This document shows, one piece after another, positions 54,535-62,581 of a DNA stretch of 64,000 bases. Positions within the stretch are counted from its first letter, which is position 1. Every line of letters begins with the position of its first letter. The position numbers and the translations under genes are program-made. The notes under the pieces are model-generated. The model searched no databases, had not been told where the DNA came from, and was given only the letters and a program-made list of their open reading frames with translations. Source of the stretch: Aerococcus urinae (GTDB taxonomy: Bacteria; Bacillota; Bacilli; Lactobacillales; Aerococcaceae). Location: the NCBI RefSeq assembly GCF_001543175.1, contig NZ_CP014161.1:186001-250000 (forward strand), given 5' to 3'.

Positions 54535-54618
54535 TTTACACAAAATTTACATAAATTTTACAAAAATAAGGAAAAAAGGCTAAACCCTAACATTATTTTT
54601 ACATTAGGGGGCTATAAT
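54535..54618 (+). promoter_or_regulatory. Pho box and promoter of pstSCAB
   Basis: Three perfect direct repeats TTTACA start at 54535, 54546 and 54557, exactly 11 bp apart, as in PhoP-binding sites of B. subtilis. A fourth TTTACA (54598-54603) lies out of register, near the promoter. The -10 is TATAAT (54613-54618) and no good -35 is present, which fits a PhoP-activated promoter. The ATG of pstS is 70 nt further. Confidence 0.85.
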
Positions 54619-54687
54619 GGATATAGTAAGAAAAAAACGGTCATCCATGATGGCTATATTTTATCAATCAGAAGGAGAGATTGTTTA

Positions 54688-55575
54688 ATGGCATTGAAAT
54701 TCAAACCACTAGGTAAGTTAGTTATGGCTTTAGGTGTAACAGCAACTTTAGCTGCTTGTGGTAACGGCGGTTCTGAAGGCTCAAATACTGCAGATGGTGG
54801 TAGTGAATCAGCTGGTGATTTCTCAGGTACTATTAACGTCACCACTCGTGAAGAAGGTTCCGGTACCCGTGATGCTTTCCAAGAAATTATCGATTTTGAA
54901 GAACCAGTAGCGTCTGCTTTAGTTCAAAACGGTACTGACCAAGTGCTTTCCTATGTAGCTGGAGATACATATTCCATTGGATACATCTCCCTTGGTTCAA
55001 TGAATGATACCGTTAAAGCCTTAAAGATTGACGGTGTCGAAGCAACTGAAGAAAATGTTGCCAATGACAGCTACAAGATTGCTCGTCCTTTCAATATTGT
55101 TTACCCTGGTGAATTAGAAGGCGCAGCTAAAGACTTCCATGACTTTATCTTCTCTAAAGAAGGGCAAGACATTGTCTTAGAAAATGGTTATGTTCCTGTG
55201 AAGTCTGATGCTGAAGCATATAGCGGTGATGGTTCTGCAAGTGGTACCATTAATATCGCAGGTTCAACTTCTGTTGGTCCGGTTATGGAAAAACTAAAAG
55301 AAGCTTATGAACAAAAGAATCCAAATGTCCAAATTAACATTACCCAAAATGGTTCTGGTGCAGGGGTTACCGGTGCTCAAGAAGGTACAGCTGATATCGG
55401 TATGGCTTCTCGTGAATTAAAAGAAGACGAAACTGGTGTAACAGCTGAAGCAATTGCTAAAGATGGTATTGCAGTAATCGTCAATAAGGAAAATCCAACA
55501 GATGATTTATCTGTAGACCAAATTAGAGGAATTTATACAGGAGAAATTCTTGACTGGTCAGAGCTAAATCAATAA
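54688..55575 (+). CDS. pstS: Phosphate ABC transporter binding lipoprotein PstS, circularly permuted
   Basis: A 295-aa lipoprotein: signal peptide with lipobox LAAC (Cys24), then a Gly/Ser-rich linker. The order of the two halves is the reverse of classic PstS. Residues about 47-175 hold the block that is normally C-terminal (VTTREEGSGTRDAFQEI to ENGYVPVKSD). Residues about 185-295 hold the normally N-terminal block (TINIAGSTSVGPVMEKLKEA, then NITQNGSGAGVTGAQEGTAD and TADIGMASRELKEDE) and end at IYTGEILDWSELN. All phosphate-binding loops are present, so binding should be kept. It is the first gene of the pst operon. Confidence 0.9.
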   Translation: MALKFKPLGKLVMALGVTATLAACGNGGSEGSNTADGGSESAGDFSGTINVTTREEGSGTRDAFQEIIDFEEPVASALVQNGTDQVLSYVAGDTYSIGYISLGSMNDTVKALKIDGVEATEENVANDSYKIARPFNIVYPGELEGAAKDFHDFIFSKEGQDIVLENGYVPVKSDAEAYSGDGSASGTINIAGSTSVGPVMEKLKEAYEQKNPNVQINITQNGSGAGVTGAQEGTADIGMASRELKEDETGVTAEAIAKDGIAVIVNKENPTDDLSVDQIRGIYTGEILDWSELNQ

Positions 55576-55591
55576 TAGCGATTAGTAAAAA

Positions 55592-55627
55592 GAGGCTACT
55601 CCTTTAACTAGAGGTAGCCCTTTTTAT
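55592..55627 (+). terminator. Terminator between pstS and pstC
   Basis: AGGCTACTCC pairs with GAGGTAGCC and runs into T5. It would let pstS be made in excess over the membrane genes. Confidence 0.75.
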
Positions 55628-55682
55628 TGCTGGCCCTTTATAATATAATAGCTTAGTAGAAGAATTTTAAAGGGAGAAAAAA

Positions 55683-56555
55683 ATGCAGAAGAATACTTTA
55701 GAAGTCGTCATGAAATGGATCTTTTTCATCTGTGCGGCTGTTTCAATTTTAGCATTATTAGCTATTTGTTATTTCATTTTTGCGGGAAGTATTCCTTTCT
55801 TGTCGGATTATGGACTAGGAAACTTCTTATTTGGTTCTAGCTGGCGCCCGCGTCAGGGAGACTTTGGAATTGCTCCAATGATTGTTGGTTCTTTTTATGT
55901 GACTCTCTTAGCGATTGCTATTGGTGTCCCTGCAGGAATTTTCACTGCGGTCTTTATGGCCTTTTATTGTCCCAAGAAACTCCACACCTGGTTGAAACCT
56001 GCTGTTAACTTGATGGCCGGGATTCCATCCATTGTCTATGGGTATTTTGGTTTAGTGGTTCTGGTTCCAGCTGTTCGTAGTTTCTGCCAATCTCTAGGGA
56101 TTTCAAGTACCGGGATGAGCGTTTTTACAGCGGGTTTAGTTTTAGGAATTATGATTTTACCAACCATTATTACCACTTCTGAATCATCCCTAAGAGCGGT
56201 TCCTAAGTCCTACTATCAAGCCTCTGTTGGTCTGGGAGCGACCCATGATCGAACGGCTTATCGAATTATGTTGCCAGCGGCCCGGTCAGGGGTGCTAGCA
56301 GCGGTTATCTTAGGTATTGGTCGTGCAGTTGGAGAAACCATGGCGGTAATTATGGTTGCTGGTAACCAAGCTATTTTCCCTAAAGGACTCTTTAAAGGAG
56401 TCAGAACCATGACCACTAACATTATGTTAGAAATGGCTTATGCTTCTGGGACTCATCGTGATGCCCTGATTGCGACGGGTGCAGTCTTATTTGTGGTTAT
56501 CTTAATCATCAATGGTGTACTAGCTATTGTAAACCGTAAAGGAGGCAACCACTAA
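55683..56555 (+). CDS. pstC: Phosphate ABC transporter permease PstC
   Basis: A 290-aa membrane permease with six predicted helices, the first at about 11-33. The PstC features are LFGSSWRPRQGDFGIAPMIV, the GIPSIVYGYFGLVVLVPAVR loop and the ATPase-contact stretch SYYQASVGLGATHDRTAYRI. It pairs with PstA to form the channel of the high-affinity phosphate importer. Its stop overlaps the pstA start by one base. Confidence 0.95.
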   Translation: MQKNTLEVVMKWIFFICAAVSILALLAICYFIFAGSIPFLSDYGLGNFLFGSSWRPRQGDFGIAPMIVGSFYVTLLAIAIGVPAGIFTAVFMAFYCPKKLHTWLKPAVNLMAGIPSIVYGYFGLVVLVPAVRSFCQSLGISSTGMSVFTAGLVLGIMILPTIITTSESSLRAVPKSYYQASVGLGATHDRTAYRIMLPAARSGVLAAVILGIGRAVGETMAVIMVAGNQAIFPKGLFKGVRTMTTNIMLEMAYASGTHRDALIATGAVLFVVILIINGVLAIVNRKGGNH

Positions 56556-57376
56556 TGGCAGATAAATTACTACGTGCTTTGACTTATCTCTTTACCTTAT
56601 TTACTTTTGGTTGGTTATTTTTCATTATTCTCTATGTTCTAGTAAAAGGGGTTCCTTATTTATCACCAGAACTATTTGCTTGGAATTATACCACTGAGAA
56701 TGTGTCGATGATGCCTTCTATCATCACCACCATTTACATTGTTCTAGGGTCCTTACTCATTGCAGTGCCTTTAGGAGTCTTTGCTGGTTTCTACTTGGTA
56801 GAATATGCTGGTAAAAATAATAAATGGGTGGAAGCCATTCGAATTGCTACAGATACCTTGACAGGGGTACCTTCCATTGTGTATGGTTTATTCGGTATGC
56901 TTGCCTTTGTTTTGGCAGCACAATTCCAGTATTCCGTTTTAGCCGGGATTTTAACCATGGCAATCATGGTCTTACCCTTAATTATCCGTAATACCGAAGA
57001 AGGTTTAATGTCAGTTAACGATAGCTTACGCTTTGCCTCATATGGCTTAGGGGCAGGTAAGTTACGGACCATCTTTAGGATCGTTTTGCCAGTGGCTATG
57101 CCAGGGATCTTATCAGGGGTTATCTTGGCTATCGGTCGTATCGTAGGTGAAACGGCAGCTCTTATGTATACCTTAGGGACTTCGACTAGCTTACCAAAAT
57201 CACTCTTTTCATCCGGGAGAACCTTAGCCTTACATATGTACGTGCTTTCAACTGAAGGCTTACACCGTAATGAAGCGATGGCAACGGGTGTGGTATTGCT
57301 GATCTTAGTTTTAATTATTAACGGAACATCAACATGGCTATCCAATAAATTGGGAGCACAAGGAGGACAACAATAA
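56555..57376 (+). CDS. pstA: Phosphate ABC transporter permease PstA
   Basis: A 273-aa permease with six helices. It shows [20 protein letters not shown], the EAA-type loop [20 protein letters not shown] and [15 protein letters not shown]. It is the second half of the Pst channel, translated directly behind pstC and just before pstB. Confidence 0.95.
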   Translation: MADKLLRALTYLFTLFTFGWLFFIILYVLVKGVPYLSPELFAWNYTTENVSMMPSIITTIYIVLGSLLIAVPLGVFAGFYLVEYAGKNNKWVEAIRIATDTLTGVPSIVYGLFGMLAFVLAAQFQYSVLAGILTMAIMVLPLIIRNTEEGLMSVNDSLRFASYGLGAGKLRTIFRIVLPVAMPGILSGVILAIGRIVGETAALMYTLGTSTSLPKSLFSSGRTLALHMYVLSTEGLHRNEAMATGVVLLILVLIINGTSTWLSNKLGAQGGQQ

Positions 57377-57377
57377 A

Positions 57378-58181
57378 ATGGCTGAACAAACAAAAACGCC
57401 GATGAAATTAAAGATGAGTGCCCATAATATGGACCTCTGGTATGGTAATTTTCAGGCTTTGGAAGATATTGATATTGAAATTTATGAAAAACAAGTGACT
57501 GCTCTGATCGGACCTTCTGGATCAGGGAAATCCACCTTTCTTAAATCTTTAAACCGTATGAATGACCTGGTTGATGGTTGCCGGATTGACGGGACCATTG
57601 AATTAGAAGGTAAAAATATTTACGATAAAAATATCAACCTTAATCTTTTACGTAAGGAAGTAGGAATGGTTTTCCAACAACCTAACCCTTTCCCAATGAG
57701 TATTTATGATAATGTGGCTTACGGGCCTCGTACCCACGGTATCCGTGATAAAAATGAACTTGATCAAATTGTGGAAGAATCCTTACGTGGTGCAGCTATT
57801 TGGGACGAAGTCAAGGATGACTTGTCTAAGAGTGGTTTAGCTATTTCTGGTGGGCAACAACAACGGGTATGTATTGCGCGTGCCTTAGCCGTAAAACCAG
57901 AAGTCTTACTCATGGACGAACCCACTTCAGCCCTGGACCCAATATCCACTTTGAAGATTGAAGACTTAATTAACGATCTTAAAGAAGAATATACCATTGT
58001 TATCGTGACCCATAACATGCAACAAGCTGCTCGGGTATCCGATTATACTGCCTTCTTCTATGCTGATCCTGAATTAGGTGGTGGCCATTCTAGAATTATC
58101 GAATATGGCCCAACAGAACAAATCTTCAACAATCCCCAACAAGAACAAACTGCCGACTATGTGGCTGGTCGTTTTGGTTAG
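57378..58181 (+). CDS. pstB: Phosphate ABC transporter ATPase PstB
   Basis: A 267-aa ATPase that powers phosphate import. Walker A is [20 protein letters not shown], the Q-loop is [20 protein letters not shown], the signature is [20 protein letters not shown] and Walker B is [20 protein letters not shown]. These are PstB hallmarks, including the [11 protein letters not shown] stretch. A terminator follows, and no phoU gene is present, although phoU usually ends this operon. Confidence 0.97.
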   Translation: MAEQTKTPMKLKMSAHNMDLWYGNFQALEDIDIEIYEKQVTALIGPSGSGKSTFLKSLNRMNDLVDGCRIDGTIELEGKNIYDKNINLNLLRKEVGMVFQQPNPFPMSIYDNVAYGPRTHGIRDKNELDQIVEESLRGAAIWDEVKDDLSKSGLAISGGQQQRVCIARALAVKPEVLLMDEPTSALDPISTLKIEDLINDLKEEYTIVIVTHNMQQAARVSDYTAFFYADPELGGGHSRIIEYGPTEQIFNNPQQEQTADYVAGRFG

Positions 58182-58216
58182 TGGAACTTGCCTTTTACAA
58201 TTGAAAAGAAACTTTC

Positions 58217-58249
58217 AGGACTTGGTTAAGGCCAGGTCCTCTTTTTTTA
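58217..58249 (+). terminator. pst operon terminator
   Basis: AGGACTTGG pairs with CCAGGTCCT around TTAAGG, followed by CT8. Confidence 0.85.
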
Positions 58250-58382
58250 GAAATAGAAAATTGTCTTATTACTTAGAGAAAAAGCTAGCTTATTAGAAGT
58301 ATTAGGCGTACAATTCATAGTTATTGAGAGTGATATATGTGCTAGCCGGAAATAATGGCTTAGCGAGCTAAGGAGGATGTTG

Positions 58383-58688
58383 ATGGAAGCAGAAGCTAGA
58401 ATCCAGGTAATGGAAAACCATGCCGATCAATTGGCCACTTTACTTACTGATTTTTCTAAGTCTCTAGAGGCATATGCTAAGGGCCAAGCTGCCGTAAAAA
58501 AACTTAGCGACTATTATGGAAGTGAAGAATGGTATCGTGATTTTGAGGCTTCTAACCAGGGAGCTCTTCCTAGTGACTTAAAATGTGGTGTGCTTTCTGA
58601 AGATCAAGTCTATAATTTACTTACAGATAACTATGATTTAGCTATCCGTATGTTAGAAATAGCCACACAAGTTATTAAAAATTATTAA
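58383..58688 (+). CDS. DUF4298 family protein
   Basis: A 101-aa helical protein starting MEAEARIQVMENHADQLATL. It has the family blocks ALEAYAKGQ-like SLEAYAKGQAAVKKLSDYYG, SEEWYRDFEASNQGALPSDL, and CGVLSEDQVYNLLTDNYDLA. Function is unknown. It is often encoded near transport or stress genes. ATG at 58383 is chosen because AAGGAGG lies 6 nt before it; the ATG at 58377 directly touches that site. It is 17 nt before ktrB and probably co-transcribed with it. Confidence 0.82.
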   Translation: MEAEARIQVMENHADQLATLLTDFSKSLEAYAKGQAAVKKLSDYYGSEEWYRDFEASNQGALPSDLKCGVLSEDQVYNLLTDNYDLAIRMLEIATQVIKNY

Positions 58689-58705
58689 GAATAAAGAGGG
58701 TAGTC

Positions 58706-60082
58706 ATGTTAAATTTCTTTAAGCGCTTAAATGTTTCTCAAAAGATTGCTTTTTCTTTTATGAGTGTGATTTTAGTAGGGTCCTTACTCTTATCTCTACC
58801 GATCGCCCATACGGCGACTTCTACTGCAACTTATTTAGACCATTTGTTTATTTCGGTATCAGCCGTTTGCGTGACTGGTTTATGGACCGAATCCATTTAT
58901 GATTCCTATAATATCATCGGACAAATGGTGATGTTAGCCTTGATCCAAACGGGTGGCTTGGGCTTGATGACCATTATTGGGTCTATCTACCATACCATTG
59001 GGCAAAACATTGGCTTGAAAAATCAAATAGCCACTGGCGCGGCCCTTAATCACAGTGAAAATTACAAAATTGGCGACTTTCTAACCAGAATTATTCGCTA
59101 TACAGCGATTATTGAGGGGACTGGATTTATCTTACTGTCGACCTATTTTGTACCTCGCTTTGGCTGGGCTAAGGGGCTCTGGAATGGTCTCTTTACAGCC
59201 ATCTCAGCTTTCTGTAATGCGGGTTTTGATATTATGGGAAACAATTCCCTAATTGACCTAAAGACAGTCCCGGTATTAAATTGGACCATTATGGCCCTTA
59301 TCGTCCTGGGGGGGATTGGGTTCAGTGTTTGGTTTGATATTACGAATCAAATAAAAAATTATGCTAAGAAAAGAAATGGACGTAAACTGAGTTTTTATTT
59401 TAAACACTTAAGTCCCCACACCAAGTTAGTTCTGATCGTCACAGGTCTAGTTATTCTGACTGGGGCCTCTTTATTTTTAATAGTGGAGTGGAATAATCCT
59501 GGTACCATTGGCCCGCTTTCGGTTGGAGATAAGATTATGACTGCTTTTTTCCAAACTATCACCATGCGTACTGCCGGCTTCGCCACCGTGGATTACACGG
59601 CCTGCCGTCCCGTGTCCTTGTTGATCTTTGTGCTAACTATGTTCATTGGTGGAGGCGCCGGGGGGACTGCCGGTGGGTTAAAGGTAACCACCTTTGCCTT
59701 AACCATCATGTTAGCCTTGCGCGAGGTGCGGCAAATTAAGCATGTCAACTTTGACCGGCATACGATTCCAGATGCTGCGGTTCGTCAATCTTTTACCATA
59801 GCTTTAATGTATGTGAGTGCTCTCTTCATTGGGTCGGCCTTATTACTAACTTTTGATCCAGGCCAGCGCTACTTACACTTGTTATTTGAAGCTATTTCAG
59901 CCTTGGCGACAGTTGGGGTCTCTGCTGGCTTGACGCCTAACCTTTCCCTAGCTAGCCACATTGTTTTAATGCTATTAATGTTTGTTGGCCGTATCGGTCC
60001 GATGACTATGGCTTTAAGTTTGAGACGGAATCGGAACAATTATGATATTCGCTATGCGAAGACCAATATTCTTATTGGGTAG
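58706..60082 (+). CDS. ktrB: Potassium uptake membrane subunit KtrB/TrkH
   Basis: A 458-aa membrane protein of the superfamily of K+ transporters with four M1-P-M2 units. The P-loops carry the filter glycines, for example SAVCVTGLWTESIYD, SAFCNAGFDIMGN, TITMRTAGFATVDYT and SALATVGVSAGLTP. The conserved arginine region GGGAGGTAGGLKVTTFALTI gates ion flow. It forms a dimer regulated by the cytosolic KtrA ring, whose gene follows after 40 nt. Confidence 0.93.
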   Translation: MLNFFKRLNVSQKIAFSFMSVILVGSLLLSLPIAHTATSTATYLDHLFISVSAVCVTGLWTESIYDSYNIIGQMVMLALIQTGGLGLMTIIGSIYHTIGQNIGLKNQIATGAALNHSENYKIGDFLTRIIRYTAIIEGTGFILLSTYFVPRFGWAKGLWNGLFTAISAFCNAGFDIMGNNSLIDLKTVPVLNWTIMALIVLGGIGFSVWFDITNQIKNYAKKRNGRKLSFYFKHLSPHTKLVLIVTGLVILTGASLFLIVEWNNPGTIGPLSVGDKIMTAFFQTITMRTAGFATVDYTACRPVSLLIFVLTMFIGGGAGGTAGGLKVTTFALTIMLALREVRQIKHVNFDRHTIPDAAVRQSFTIALMYVSALFIGSALLLTFDPGQRYLHLLFEAISALATVGVSAGLTPNLSLASHIVLMLLMFVGRIGPMTMALSLRRNRNNYDIRYAKTNILIG

Positions 60083-60122
60083 ATTAGAAAAAAATAAAAA
60101 ATAATAGGATAAGGGAGTCATT

Positions 60123-60797
60123 ATGAGTAAAGCAAATCGTGTTATTGGTGTTATGGGTTTAGGCCTCTTTGGTTCTGCCTTGGTTAAGCGGTTAGCGACC
60201 AAGGGAATTGATGTGATTGCTTGTGACCGCATGGAAAAACATGTCAACGACTTGGAAGATTGTCTAACCATAGGCAGTGTAGGAGACTTTACTGACCTCG
60301 ACTTTATGCGAGAAGCTGGTTTTGGAAATTGCGATATTATTGTGATTGGAACCGGGGAAAACCTCGAGGCTGCCGTTCTTGGTGTGATTAACTGCCAAGA
60401 ATTAGGAGTCAACCATATTATCTGTAAGGCGAAGAACCAACGTTTTGCCCAAGCCTTGTTAGCGTTAGGGGTTTCGCGAGTGATTCTTCCTGAAGAGGAA
60501 TCAGGCTACCATATTGCTGATGTTATCAGCCGCCAATCCATTGAAGACCTGATTAATCTGGATGAAGAGACCGCTATTGTTGAATTCCGGGCTCCGGAAA
60601 AATGGGTCAATGTGACTTTGGATGAATTAGATGTCAGACAGAAATACGATCTCAATATTATCGGGATCAGGAAACATCTAAAGGAAACCTTAAACACCCA
60701 ATTTCAACCGGACTATCGTTTTGCTAAAGACGATATTATCGTGGCTGTGGCCAATAATGAAAAATTTGATCAAATTGATTACTTAGAACGTTTATAA
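60123..60797 (+). CDS. ktrA: Potassium uptake regulator KtrA (RCK domain)
   Basis: A 224-aa cytosolic protein. The N-terminal RCK domain has the nucleotide loop VIGVMGLGLFGSALVKRLAT, with ADR-style DVIACDRMEKHVNDL. The C-terminal RCK-C domain starts near residue 140 (AIVEFRAPEKWVNVTLDEL). It forms an octameric ring that opens KtrB when ATP or other ligands bind. It ends at a strong terminator shared with the convergent DUF1846 gene. Confidence 0.94.
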   Translation: MSKANRVIGVMGLGLFGSALVKRLATKGIDVIACDRMEKHVNDLEDCLTIGSVGDFTDLDFMREAGFGNCDIIVIGTGENLEAAVLGVINCQELGVNHIICKAKNQRFAQALLALGVSRVILPEEESGYHIADVISRQSIEDLINLDEETAIVEFRAPEKWVNVTLDELDVRQKYDLNIIGIRKHLKETLNTQFQPDYRFAKDDIIVAVANNEKFDQIDYLERL

Positions 60798-60802
60798 TAA
60801 GC

Positions 60803-60830
60803 AAAAAACAGGCCGCGGCCTGTTTTTTGT
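60803..60830. terminator. Bidirectional terminator
   Basis: AAAAAACAGGCCGC and GCGGCCTGTTTTTT form a perfect palindromic stem between ktrA and the convergent DUF1846 gene. Confidence 0.9.
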
Positions 60831-60832
60831 TT

Positions 60833-62335
60833 TTATTGATAATAGAGATTTTCATTAGGAAAGACAGGGTCATTAGTAACATCGATACCTAAACTCTTTA
60901 AGGTTTTTTCATTGTCTTTAGTGAGTATGTAGGTTGAGTGAGCTTGGGTGCCGTCCAGGGCTTTTAATTGGTCATAAGCCATTTGGGCGGTAGGGTTGGT
61001 TGACGCTGAAATAGCTAGAGCAATGAGTAATTCATTGGCAGTTAGTATCGGTGTCCGGTCACTTAAAGGGCCAGTTTTGAGTTCTTGAATGGTTTGTAAA
61101 ATGAGTGGTGACAGAAGGTTAATCGGGTCAGCGATGCCAGCTAGTACTTTTAAGCTGTTTAGGATGACTGCACCTGAGGCATCCATCAGGTCACTGCTAC
61201 GCCCAGTAACAATTTGACCATCATCTAAGGCCAAGGCCATGACGGGTTGGTCTTCTTCGGAATTGAAGCGGTCTTGGACTTCTTTAGCATATTGGCGTGC
61301 TTCTTTGACAGGAATGCGGTCTTCTTGTTTGAGATTGGAGTCTTCCATAATTAATTGCATCCGTGACAAGGCTTCTTCATCGACTAGACCACTCTTATAA
61401 TCGTTTTCTGTTTGGAAGGAACGTCGGATGATTTCTTCATTAGCTGCTTGACGGACCACTTCATCATCAATAATGCCAGCCTTGACGCAGTTCACACCCA
61501 TATCGGTAGGGGATTGGTAGACGGTTTCATGGGTAATGCTTTGTAAGATGCGGCGGATGACTGGGAACATCTTTAAGTCACGGTTGTAATTAACAGCGAC
61601 TTCTCCATAGGCGTCGTAGTGATAATTATCAATCATATTGACATCTTTTAAGTCCACCGTCGCTGCTTCATAGGCAATATTAACAGGATGGTTGAGGGGG
61701 AGGTTCCAGACTGGGAAGGTTTCAAATTTGGCGTAAGATGCCCGGACCCCACGTTTCCATTCATGGTAGAGTTGGTTAAGGCAGGTGGCTAGTTTCCCAG
61801 AACCGGCACCTGGACCAGAGACAACCACAATTGGTTTTGTGGTTTCAATATAAGGATTGACTTCAAAACCATTTTCCCCTAAAAGGTCAACGTTAGTCGG
61901 GTAGCCTTTAATTTCTTGGTGGGTGTAGACCTTAATCCCCCGTCGTTCGAGATTATGCATAAAGTTCGTGGCATTTGTCTCACCATGGTAGCGGGTGATG
62001 AGGACACTGTTAACAGAAATATCTAAGGCGTGGTATTCATCGATTAAACGTAAGACTTCAAGGTCATAAGTGATGCCATAGTCGCCCCGCATTTTGTTAC
62101 TTTCAATGTCTCCAGCATAGACACAGATAATAATTTCGGCTTGGTCCTTCATTCTTTCCAAGAGTTTTAATTTGGCATCTTCATCGAAACCTGGAAGGAC
62201 CCGTTTGGCGTGCTTATCGCCGATTAATTTTCCCCCAAATTCCAGGTAGAGCTTATCTTTGCCTTCAACTCGCTTAAAGATATACTTTGACTGTTCTTCA
62301 AGATACTTTTTAGTGTCAAAACCAATTTTACCCAT
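60833..62335 (-). CDS. DUF1846 family protein
   Basis: A 500-aa conserved protein starting MGKIGFDTKKYLEEQSKYIF. The family stretches YLEFGGKLIGDKHAKRVLPG, VSGPGAGSGKLATCLNQLYH (a P-loop-like GPGAGSGK), NHPVNIAYEAATVDLKDVNM and TDMGVNCVKAGIIDDEVVRQ are present. The C-terminal 100 residues form a separate conserved domain. Structures of relatives are known, but no function is established. The length matches the family (about 495-500). A perfect 18-bp palindrome lies 30 nt upstream of its start. Confidence 0.92.
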   Translation of the reverse strand: MGKIGFDTKKYLEEQSKYIFKRVEGKDKLYLEFGGKLIGDKHAKRVLPGFDEDAKLKLLERMKDQAEIIICVYAGDIESNKMRGDYGITYDLEVLRLIDEYHALDISVNSVLITRYHGETNATNFMHNLERRGIKVYTHQEIKGYPTNVDLLGENGFEVNPYIETTKPIVVVSGPGAGSGKLATCLNQLYHEWKRGVRASYAKFETFPVWNLPLNHPVNIAYEAATVDLKDVNMIDNYHYDAYGEVAVNYNRDLKMFPVIRRILQSITHETVYQSPTDMGVNCVKAGIIDDEVVRQAANEEIIRRSFQTENDYKSGLVDEEALSRMQLIMEDSNLKQEDRIPVKEARQYAKEVQDRFNSEEDQPVMALALDDGQIVTGRSSDLMDASGAVILNSLKVLAGIADPINLLSPLILQTIQELKTGPLSDRTPILTANELLIALAISASTNPTAQMAYDQLKALDGTQAHSTYILTKDNEKTLKSLGIDVTNDPVFPNENLYYQ

Positions 62336-62364
62336 ACTCTTACACTCACTTTCTCTTTTTTATT

Positions 62365-62382
62365 AACGATCAAGTGATCGTT
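62365..62382. promoter_or_regulatory. Perfect 18-bp palindrome upstream of the DUF1846 gene
   Basis: AACGATCA-AG-TGATCGTT is symmetrical throughout its arms and lies 30 nt before the ATG on the minus strand, inside the leader or promoter. It has no T run, so it is more likely an operator or leader hairpin than a terminator. The regulator is unknown. Confidence 0.4.
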
Positions 62383-62500
62383 ACTTGTCTCGGTTCATGT
62401 GTTAGTCCAACAAATGAACACCTACAATATGATACACGAAAAAGCTCGCTTGCACAGTAGAAAAAAATAATTCTCGTAAAATATTAGTCAAAAACGATAA

Positions 62501-62560
62501 AAAGCAAAGACTGATTCCCCTTATTTCAAGCTTTTGGCATAGAAGAATCAGCTTTGCTTT
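62501..62560 (-). terminator. Terminator of the beta-glucuronidase gene
   Basis: AAAGCAAAG-CTGATTC pairs with GAATCAG-CTTTGCTTT (one bulged A) around a 26-nt loop; on the minus strand it lies just after the stop codon and is followed by TTTTATCG. Confidence 0.75.
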
Positions 62561-62581
62561 AAATGATTTTATAAATCAGGC

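Noticed and set aside
56791-57393. 200-codon minus-strand frame across pstA
   Set aside because: Antisense to an unmistakable PstA frame, no start signals, composition typical of a shadow frame.
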